From an uncultured Oscillospiraceae bacterium (GTDB lineage Bacteria; Bacillota; Clostridia; Oscillospirales; Oscillospiraceae), in NCBI GenBank assembly GCA_934660965.1, contig CAKUIM010000014.1:1-52935 (forward strand): DNA of 52,935 bases, given 5' to 3'. The notes below the pieces were generated by a model. That model was not told the origin of the DNA. It worked only from the letters and a program-made list of their open reading frames with translations, and did not search any database. Of the stretch, positions 47,356-52,935 are shown one piece after another; the first letter of the stretch is position 1, and each line of letters begins with the position of its first letter. The position numbers were made by a program, and so were the translations under genes.

Positions 47356-48843
47356 TCACTCCCAGCCGGACTGGCCGGAGGAGCCGGTAGAATCGGGGAT
47401 GGATGGGACAAGGCCCGTGGAATCAGAGGGGGTGGGCTCCGGGTCAGCCGAGGGCTGGGTGCCGGAGGAGTCGATAAAGCCGGGGGGCGGCGTAGGCAGC
47501 GGGGAGGGGGTTCCCTCCGGGTCGCCGCTCTCTTCCGGGGGCGCGTCAGAGCCGCCGGGGTCGTCGCTCTCGCCGGGCTGGGGAGATTCGCTCTCCTTCA
47601 CCGGCGCAACACCCACCGACGGATCGGCCAGAACGCCGGTGCTGGAGCGCAGCGAGCCGTCGGACGCCACGCTCATCAGGTCCAGCTGCTTGATGGTGAC
47701 GTTCTGCACAAAGGGGTTGAGGGAGTCGTTGATGAGGGTCAGCAGGCTGCGCTGAGAGGGGTAGACGAAGCTGCGCTCCTTGCCGTTGACGGGATAGAAG
47801 CCGTAGGCAAAGGGCATGGTGACGAAGTTCACGTCGTCCACATTCAGCCCGCCGAAGATGGCCTGGGAGGCGAACCAGAAGAGGTTCTCCACCGTCAGGT
47901 CGCTGGTGACATTCTCCCCGAAGAGCTTGGCAAGCTGGCTGATTTTGGTGGCGTTTTTCAGCTGAAGGGCCTGCTTGAGCACCGCCTTGAGGAAGTCGTG
48001 CTGGATGTCCAGTCGCCCCACGTCGCCCACGCTGTGGTCGTTGAGGATCTTGTAGGTGACCGGATCCATGTTCTTGCGCCAGCGCACCAGCTGCATGGCC
48101 TGGTCGCCGTTGAGGAGCTGATAACCCTCCTTCAGGTCGATATACAGGTCCTGGTAGGGGTCCCGGTACCACATGTCCCAGGGCACATCGAACCACACGC
48201 CGCCGATGGCCTCCACCATCTGGCCCACCAGCTCCCAGTTGATCATCACGTAGTAGTCGGGGGTGAAGCCCACCAGCTCCGATACCTCGTTTTTCAGCGC
48301 CTTGATGCCCCGCTGGCCGCAGCCGTTGAATTTATAGACGGCGTTGACCTTTTTCGGGTCGATGCCGCTGAACTTGGCGTTGACCAGGGTATCCCTGGGG
48401 ATAGACATGGCGGTGGCCTTCTGGTTTGTGACGTCGTAGGAGACCACCATAATGGTGTCGGTCAGGCCAGAGGCCTCGTCGGAGCCGAACACCAGGATGG
48501 TGTAGAAGTCCTCACTCTTGCGCTCGCCGCCCACCTTGGGCTGCACCGGGTCGTAGTCGGGCTCATCGGGGATGTCGTCGCTCACCGCCGGGTCGGGGGA
48601 GGCGGCGCCGGGGTTTTGGCTCTCCGCGACGCTGCCGGACTGGCCGGGGGAGGGGGGCAGCACCGGCTTTCGCACCCACCGGGCGTACAGCGAGACGAGT
48701 ACGGCGGCGATGACCATGATGACGGCGATGACGATCATCACCACCATCAGCCGGATCTCTTTCCTCCGCTTGTCTGCGCCGGGCTTTTTTCCTTTGACTT
48801 GCCGCGCTCCGGAATGCCCGGCGCGGTTAGGCTGCTGGCTCAT
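47356..48843 (-). CDS. LytR-CpsA-Psr (LCP) family wall-polymer ligase
   Basis: LCP proteins transfer undecaprenyl-linked polymers such as teichoic acids to peptidoglycan. The 495-aa product has a basic cytoplasmic N-terminus, one membrane helix (VVMIVIAVIMVIAAVLVSLY, about 34-53), a Ser/Pro/Asp-rich spacer, and the LCP domain from about 110: ILVFGSDEASGLTDTIMVVS, AMSIPRDTLV and GVWFDVPWDMWYRD with RVRK-type LVRWRKNMDP. The tail of about 90 residues is Pro/Ser/Glu-rich and probably unstructured. ATG 48843 overlaps the upstream gene's TGA. Confidence 0.92.
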   Translation of the reverse strand: MSQQPNRAGHSGARQVKGKKPGADKRRKEIRLMVVMIVIAVIMVIAAVLVSLYARWVRKPVLPPSPGQSGSVAESQNPGAASPDPAVSDDIPDEPDYDPVQPKVGGERKSEDFYTILVFGSDEASGLTDTIMVVSYDVTNQKATAMSIPRDTLVNAKFSGIDPKKVNAVYKFNGCGQRGIKALKNEVSELVGFTPDYYVMINWELVGQMVEAIGGVWFDVPWDMWYRDPYQDLYIDLKEGYQLLNGDQAMQLVRWRKNMDPVTYKILNDHSVGDVGRLDIQHDFLKAVLKQALQLKNATKISQLAKLFGENVTSDLTVENLFWFASQAIFGGLNVDDVNFVTMPFAYGFYPVNGKERSFVYPSQRSLLTLINDSLNPFVQNVTIKQLDLMSVASDGSLRSSTGVLADPSVGVAPVKESESPQPGESDDPGGSDAPPEESGDPEGTPSPLPTPPPGFIDSSGTQPSADPEPTPSDSTGLVPSIPDSTGSSGQSGWE

Positions 48844-50039
48844 GGCGTGGTTCCTTTCTGGTAATAGTCATATGCGTCCCGGGTGTTGCGATGTACGCTG
48901 CGGCCCATTTCCTCCATTTCCCGGATGGACAGCAGCGCGCCCATGGCCACCGCCCGGTCAAGGTCGGTGTAGGCAAGGCCGCGCAGCGCCTCCACTTCCG
49001 GGAAGTCCCGGTTGGGCTCGATGTAGTCGGCCATGTAGAGAACTTTCTCTAAAAGGCTCATCCCCGCCCGGCCGGTGGTGTGGTAAAAGATGGCGCAATA
49101 AATCTCGTCGTCCTGGCCGAACATGTGCCGGGCCAGGAGCGCGCCGGTCTTGGCGTGGAGCAGCTTCTCCGCCGTGCGCTCCAGGCTGTCCAAAGGCAGG
49201 CCGTAGCGGCGGCACAGGGCGAGATGCTCCTCAAGAGAGTAATATTTGGTGCAGTCGTGGAGGATGGCAGCCCGGCGGGCCTTTTCCGCGTCCGCGCCCC
49301 AGCGCAGGGCAAGGCGGACGGCCTCGGCCTCCGTCCCCCGCACATGGGCGATGCGCTTTGCGCGCATCATGGAGTAGGACACGCACCGCAGTTCTTCATC
49401 CGTTAGACGAAATAGGTCGGCGCAGGTTCCATAGAGTTTTTCACGCAGAATGTAGCCGTATACCGCCTGAGAGAGATATTCCGCACCCTCGCCCCCGGGC
49501 AGCAGGGCGCGCAGCCGGGTGGAGGAGATATTCACAAGGTCGGGCACGGTGAGGGTGACTACCCGTGCACCGTAGGTTTTGGTGAGAAGCTCCCGCTGGG
49601 GGGCAAGGGCAGCCTCACTGTCCGCAGCGGTGCGACCGAAGGCGCAGATGCCGGCCATGGACATGACCTCAGCGGGCTGGTGCCAGGTCTGGAGGGAGAG
49701 GAACATGTCGGAGCCCATCAGGAGCCACAGTTCGGCCCCGCTCCAGCGCTCCCGGGCCCGGCGCAGGGTGTCGGCGGTGTAGCTTTTGCCCGTGCGGCGC
49801 AGCTCCTCATCCCAAACCTCGGTGACGCCGGGCATGAGCAGCTGGTCGGCGGCGATGGCCGTCATGGCAAGGCGCTGCCCGGGGGCAGGAACATCGGCGG
49901 GCAGCGCCTTGTGGGGAGGGATGCCCGCGGGGACAAACACCAGCTTATCAAGGCCCAGGGCGCCGGCGGCGCACCGGGCGGCGGCTATGTGCCCCAGGTG
50001 GGGCGGGTCGAAGGTGCCGCCGTAGATACCGACTTTCAT
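48840..50039 (-). CDS. nadD: Fused nicotinate-nucleotide adenylyltransferase (NadD) and YqeK-type HD hydrolase
   Basis: The 399-aa product joins two enzymes. Residues 1 to about 200 are NadD, which adenylates nicotinate mononucleotide: GIYGGTFDPPHLGHI at the N-terminus and the ISSTRLRALLPGG end motif. From about 215 comes an HD-domain hydrolase like YqeK, which cleaves diadenosine tetraphosphate symmetrically: RIAHVRGTEAEAV, the metal motif HDCTKYY at about 261, IFYHTTGRAGMS and YMADYIEPNRDF. In many Firmicutes these are separate neighbours. ATG 50039 has AGGTG 8 nt upstream; GTG 50048 is less likely. No stop or frameshift lies between the halves. Confidence 0.93.
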   Translation of the reverse strand: MKVGIYGGTFDPPHLGHIAAARCAAGALGLDKLVFVPAGIPPHKALPADVPAPGQRLAMTAIAADQLLMPGVTEVWDEELRRTGKSYTADTLRRARERWSGAELWLLMGSDMFLSLQTWHQPAEVMSMAGICAFGRTAADSEAALAPQRELLTKTYGARVVTLTVPDLVNISSTRLRALLPGGEGAEYLSQAVYGYILREKLYGTCADLFRLTDEELRCVSYSMMRAKRIAHVRGTEAEAVRLALRWGADAEKARRAAILHDCTKYYSLEEHLALCRRYGLPLDSLERTAEKLLHAKTGALLARHMFGQDDEIYCAIFYHTTGRAGMSLLEKVLYMADYIEPNRDFPEVEALRGLAYTDLDRAVAMGALLSIREMEEMGRSVHRNTRDAYDYYQKGTTP

Positions 50040-50085
50040 GGTGGACACACCTACCTTCCGCAGTCAGGTTAAGGGGGGGAAAGCG

Positions 50086-50391
50086 TTATTTTACAAGGCG
50101 GATGCGCTTGTCCTTCTCCTTGCTGTGGGTCTCCCGGTAGAGGATGAATTTGGTGCCGATGACCTGCACCACCTGGCTGCGGGTGGCCCGGGCAAGCTCC
50201 TCGGCGCACTCCCGGGCGGAGAGCAGGGAGTTTTCCAGCACCCGGCCCTTGATGAGCTCCCGGGCCTCCAGGGCGTCGTCCGCCTGACGGACGACATTCT
50301 CGCCGATGCCGTCCTTGCCCACCTGGAGGATGGTGTCGATCTGGTTTGCAAGGCCCCGAAGCTGGGCCCGCTGTTTACTGGTCAGATCCAT
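50086..50391 (-). CDS. yhbY: YhbY family RNA-binding protein (CRM domain)
   Basis: YhbY binds pre-50S particles and assists ribosome assembly. The 101-aa product has the CRM-domain pattern LTSKQRAQLRGLANQI, LQVGKDGIGENVVRQADDAL (with the GxxG-like loop), ELIKGRVLENSLLSA and QVIGTKFILYRETHSKEKDK. ATG 50391 has GGAG 7 nt upstream. The gene overlaps the end of rdgB by 17 bp. Confidence 0.94.
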   Translation of the reverse strand: MDLTSKQRAQLRGLANQIDTILQVGKDGIGENVVRQADDALEARELIKGRVLENSLLSARECAEELARATRSQVVQVIGTKFILYRETHSKEKDKRIRLVK

Positions 50392-50986
50392 TGGCCTGCT
50401 CCTTTCCGAGGTAACGCTCCAGCTCGTCCCGGAAGGCGGAAAGGGCCAGCCCCCGGTGGGAGATGGCGTTTTTTTCCTCGTGGGTGAGCTGGGCGAAGGT
50501 TTTCTTGAGCTGGGGGACGAAAAACACCGGGTCGTAGCCAAAGCCGCCCTCCCCCATGGGGGCGTAGGCGATGGTGCCGGGGCACTCCCCCCGTGCGGTG
50601 AGCACGTCGCCGTTGGGGAAGCAGCAGGTGATGACGGATACGAACCGGGCGGAGCGGGGAAGGCCCCGCATGTTCTCGAGAAGCAGGCGGTAGCGGCCGG
50701 TGTCGTCCAGCCCCTCGCCGCCGTAGCGGGCAGAGTAGACGCCGGGGGCGCCGCCCAGGGCGTCCACGCACAGTCCGGAGTCGTCTGCAATGGCGGCCAT
50801 GCCGGAGGCCTCCATCACCGCCCGGGCCTTGAGCAGGGAGTTTTCCTCAAAGGTGGTGCCGGTCTCCTCCACCTCGACGTTCACGCCGACATCGGATTCC
50901 AGGCACACCTCTACGCCAAGCCGGGAGAGAATCTCCTGCATTTCAATAAGCTTTTTCTCGTTCTTGCTTGCCAGTACCAGTTTCAT
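50375..50986 (-). CDS. rdgB: XTP/dITP diphosphatase (non-canonical purine NTP pyrophosphatase)
   Basis: RdgB removes deaminated purine triphosphates such as ITP and XTP from the nucleotide pool. The 203-aa product begins LVLASKNEKKLIEMQEIL, then TTFEENSLLKARAV, the metal and substrate motif ADDSGLCVDALGGAPGVYSAR, GEGGFGYDPVFF, and SHRGLALSAFRDEL near the end. The start ATG 50986 overlaps the rph stop by four bases. Confidence 0.95.
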   Translation of the reverse strand: MKLVLASKNEKKLIEMQEILSRLGVEVCLESDVGVNVEVEETGTTFEENSLLKARAVMEASGMAAIADDSGLCVDALGGAPGVYSARYGGEGLDDTGRYRLLLENMRGLPRSARFVSVITCCFPNGDVLTARGECPGTIAYAPMGEGGFGYDPVFFVPQLKKTFAQLTHEEKNAISHRGLALSAFRDELERYLGKEQANGSDQ

Positions 50987-51705
50987 GCCAGGCCCTCCAA
51001 TGCGCGCTTCTGCATGGCGATGAGACGCTCAATGCCGCCGGAGCACAGCCGTACCAGCTCCTGCTGCTCGGCAACAGTGAAGGCGCGGCCCTCGCCGGTG
51101 CCCTGAATCTCGATGAGCTCGCCCGCGTCGTTCATCACGCAGTTGAGGTCCACCATGGCAGAGGAATCCTCCTCATAGCACAGATCCAGCAGGGGAGCGT
51201 TGCCCACGATGCCGGCGGACACCGCCGCCACATGGTTCTGGATGGGATTTGCGGGGAGCACGCCCTCGGCCACAAGCTTCCGGCAGGCGATGGCCAGGGC
51301 CACAAAGCCGCCGGTCACGGAGGCGGTGCGGGTGCCGCCGTCACCCTGGAGCACGTCGCAGTCGATGGTGATGGTGATGTCCGGCAGCATGGTCAGGTCC
51401 ACCGCCGCGCGCAGGGAGCGGCCGATGAGCCGCTGGATCTCCGCCGAGCGGGGGGAGAGCTTGAGCTTGGAGATGTCCCGCCGGGAGCGCTCCCGGTTGG
51501 CCCGGGGGAGCATGGAGTACTCCGCCGTCACCCAGCCCGTTCCCTCGGGCACATGCTTGGGGGCAAAGTGCTCCACGCTTGCGCAGCACAGCACCTTGGT
51601 GTTCCCGCAGGAGATGAGCACGCTCCCCTCGGGGAAGCTGACAAAATCGGTCTGAATGGTGACAGGGCGCAGCTCGTCCGGCGCACGGCCGTCAATTCTT
51701 ACCAT
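50983..51705 (-). CDS. rph: Ribonuclease PH
   Basis: RNase PH is a phosphorolytic 3' exonuclease that trims tRNA precursors. The 240-aa product shows the single RNase PH fold with VLISCGNTKVLCCASVE, LPRANRERSRRDISKLKLSPRSAEIQRLIGRSLRAAVDL (phosphate and RNA contact, in part), CDVLQGDGGTRTASVTGG and VDLNCVMNDAGELIEIQGTGEG (in part). ATG 51705 follows AAGGAGGGCC. The pair rph-rdgB is a common arrangement. Confidence 0.96.
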   Translation of the reverse strand: MVRIDGRAPDELRPVTIQTDFVSFPEGSVLISCGNTKVLCCASVEHFAPKHVPEGTGWVTAEYSMLPRANRERSRRDISKLKLSPRSAEIQRLIGRSLRAAVDLTMLPDITITIDCDVLQGDGGTRTASVTGGFVALAIACRKLVAEGVLPANPIQNHVAAVSAGIVGNAPLLDLCYEEDSSAMVDLNCVMNDAGELIEIQGTGEGRAFTVAEQQELVRLCSGGIERLIAMQKRALEGLA

Positions 51706-51723
51706 GGATTGGCCCTCCTTCCA

Positions 51724-51945
51724 TCAGAGCAGGTAGTAGCGCACGAGGTTCCAGATGAGCAGCACCGCGCCGATGACGATGAACACGACGCCCACAATGC
51801 GGGCGATGCGCTCCGAGCCCTCGGGCACCTCGGCGTCCTCTTTTTCATACTTGCGCTTGAGGATGCTGGCGCAGTTGAACACGTAGTAGATGCCGTACAC
51901 GATAATCAACACGCTGATGATAATCTGAATCATTCCCGGTTTCAT
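51724..51945 (-). CDS. Small two-helix membrane protein, function unknown
   Basis: The 73-aa product has two membrane helices (MIQIIISVLIIVYGIYYVFNCA and VGVVFIVIGAVLLIWNLV) joined by a charged loop (KRKYEKEDAEVPEGSERIAR). I do not recognise the family. Its ATG overlaps the ftsY stop by one base and rph begins 18 bp after its end, so it is probably translated with both. The link to FtsY, which targets membrane proteins, is only positional. Confidence 0.72.
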   Translation of the reverse strand: MKPGMIQIIISVLIIVYGIYYVFNCASILKRKYEKEDAEVPEGSERIARIVGVVFIVIGAVLLIWNLVRYYLL

Positions 51946-52814
51946 TATAAAAGCGCCTCCGTAAATGCGCGGGGATCAAAGGGCTGGAGATCGTCCACAC
52001 CCTCGCCCACGCCGATAAATTTGACCGGCACGCCAAGCTCCTTGGCAATGGCGATGACAATGCCGCCCTTGGCGGTGCCGTCCAGCTTTGTGAGGATAAT
52101 GCCGGTGATGCCGGCAGTTTCTCCGAACTGCTTGGCCTGAATGAGGCCGTTCTGCCCGGTGGTGGCGTCCAGCACCAGAAGGGCCTCCCGGCTGGAGCCG
52201 GGGCATTCCCGGTCAATGACCCGGGTGATTTTGCCCAGCTCATTCATCAGGTTCTGCTTGTTGTGCAGCCGCCCGGCGGTGTCCACCAGCACCACGTCCG
52301 CCCGGCGGGCCTTGGCGGCGTTCATGGCGTCGTACACCACAGCGGCAGGATCGGCCCCTTCGTGCTGCTTGATGATGTCCACCCCGGCGCGCTCCGCCCA
52401 GATGGTCAGTTGGTCGGCGGCGGCGGCCCGGAAGGTGTCCCCGGCGCACAGCAGCACCCGCTTGCCCTCGCCCTTGAAGCGGGCGGCCAGCTTGCCGATG
52501 GAGGTGGTCTTGCCCACGCCGTTCACCCCGATGAAGAGGATGACCGTGGGGGCGGCGGAGAAGTCGATCTCACCCGAGCCGGGCTCGGAGAGGTACTCCG
52601 CCAGAATCTCCCGCATGCAGGCGCGGGCGCCGTCGGTGTCTTTGATCTTGCGCTCCCTGCAGCGGCGGCGCAGCTCGTCCACCGCCTCCATGGTGGTGTC
52701 GGCCCCCATGTCCGCCATCACAAGCGCCTCCTCCAGCTCGTCGTAGAAGTCGTCGTCCAGCTGGGAGAAGCCGTTAAAGATGCCGATTTTTTTGATCTTG
52801 CTGAAAAATCCCAT
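51945..52814 (-). CDS. ftsY: Signal recognition particle receptor FtsY
   Basis: FtsY is the SRP receptor GTPase that docks nascent membrane proteins to the translocon. The 289-aa product has a short N-domain (KKIGIFNGFSQLDDDFYDEL, EALVMADMGADTT) and the G-domain with P-loop GVNGVGKTTSIGKLA, DTFRAAAADQL, DTAGRLHNKQNLMNEL, and TKLDGTAKGG, ending in GVGEGVDDLQPF. It lacks the long acidic A-domain of proteobacterial FtsY, as expected for Firmicutes. ATG 52814 is 6 nt after GAGGG. Confidence 0.96.
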   Translation of the reverse strand: MGFFSKIKKIGIFNGFSQLDDDFYDELEEALVMADMGADTTMEAVDELRRRCRERKIKDTDGARACMREILAEYLSEPGSGEIDFSAAPTVILFIGVNGVGKTTSIGKLAARFKGEGKRVLLCAGDTFRAAAADQLTIWAERAGVDIIKQHEGADPAAVVYDAMNAAKARRADVVLVDTAGRLHNKQNLMNELGKITRVIDRECPGSSREALLVLDATTGQNGLIQAKQFGETAGITGIILTKLDGTAKGGIVIAIAKELGVPVKFIGVGEGVDDLQPFDPRAFTEALL

Positions 52815-52891
52815 GTTGTTCCCTCGCAATAGAAAAAATTTGCTTGTACGCGCCACTTGGCGCGATGGGCGTGAGCGGCGGGGCGTTCCCG

Positions 52892-52935
52892 TTATTTGAT
52901 GTTCAGCTCTTTTTCCACCTGATTCAAATTGATGG
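52892..52935 (-). CDS. 3' end of an upstream minus-strand gene, probably smc
   Basis: A frame open to the right edge ends with TAA at 52894-52892 and encodes the last 13 residues INLNQVEKELNIK. smc usually precedes ftsY in Firmicutes, and the sequence would fit an SMC C-terminus, but 13 residues cannot prove it. The gap 52815-52891 holds only the ftsY ribosome binding site. Confidence 0.4.
   Translation of the reverse strand, partial: INLNQVEKELNIK

Noticed and set aside
1..52935. CRISPR arrays, insertion sequences, prophage, tRNA or rRNA genes
   Set aside because: I looked for regularly spaced repeats, transposase or integrase motifs and tRNA-like cloverleaf ends and found none.

Overview
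The window is a GC-rich stretch of Firmicutes chromosome from an endospore former. It holds a complete eight-gene spoIIIA operon, PolC-type DNA polymerase III, a tyrosine T-box leader and Gram-positive cell-envelope enzymes, with no outer-membrane genes. The strong G/C bias at third codon positions together with clostridial gene order suggests class Clostridia, most likely an Oscillospiraceae-type gut anaerobe; that placement is inference. I see no rRNA, tRNA, transposase, phage gene or CRISPR array. Nearly everything is core chromosome.

Layout. (1) 1-6702, plus strand: the 3' part of infB, then rbfA, nrnA, truB, uvrC and ribF, which cover translation initiation, ribosome and RNA maturation, excision repair and flavin synthesis. 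The infB-rbfA gap holds a 123-bp near-perfect duplicate of the infB 3' end. (2) 6865-7710, minus strand: a membrane-anchored VanY-type D,D-carboxypeptidase. (3) 7935-18586, plus: pyrH, frr, uppS, cdsA, dxr, rseP, ispG and polC, which link pyrimidine supply, ribosome recycling, isoprenoid and phospholipid precursors and replication. (4) 18698-21619, plus: a lipoteichoic-acid-synthase-like sulfatase-fold protein and a TIM-barrel protein of unknown function. (5) 21688-25822, minus: a DUF308 membrane protein, metK, an uncharacterised radical SAM/SPASM protein and a TetR-type regulator. (6) 26065-30799, plus: spoIIIAA to spoIIIAH behind a sigma-E-like promoter. (7) 30908-41464, plus: an Asp23-family protein, nusB, a TsaD-like M22 protein, xseA, xseB, ispA, a divergent PAP2 protein, dxs, tlyA, nadK, argR and recN. 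This is the classical Firmicutes nusB-to-recN neighbourhood with clostridial insertions. (8) 41461-43020, plus: T-box leader and tyrS. (9) 43119-46463, minus: copper homeostasis (csoR, then copA carrying a CopZ-like C-terminal domain) and a DUF378 protein. (10) 46536-52935, minus: cdd, rsfS, an LCP-family protein, a nadD-yqeK fusion, yhbY, rdgB, rph, a small membrane protein, ftsY and the last codons of an upstream gene, probably smc.

How the genes work together. Isoprenoid genes are spread over three places: dxr and ispG beside uppS and cdsA, and ispA and dxs with a PAP2-type phosphatase homologue between them. Together they would supply the undecaprenyl carrier used by the wall and teichoic-acid enzymes also present (LtaS-like, LCP, VanY). 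Most clusters are tightly packed, with ATGA or GTGA stop/start overlaps that imply translational coupling.

The items most worth a second look are the copA-copZ fusion with an internal Shine-Dalgarno site, the duplicated infB 3' end, the nadD-yqeK fusion, the uncharacterised radical SAM/TetR pair, and the TsaD-like paralogue between nusB and xseA. I did not find a convincing wholly new multi-gene system.
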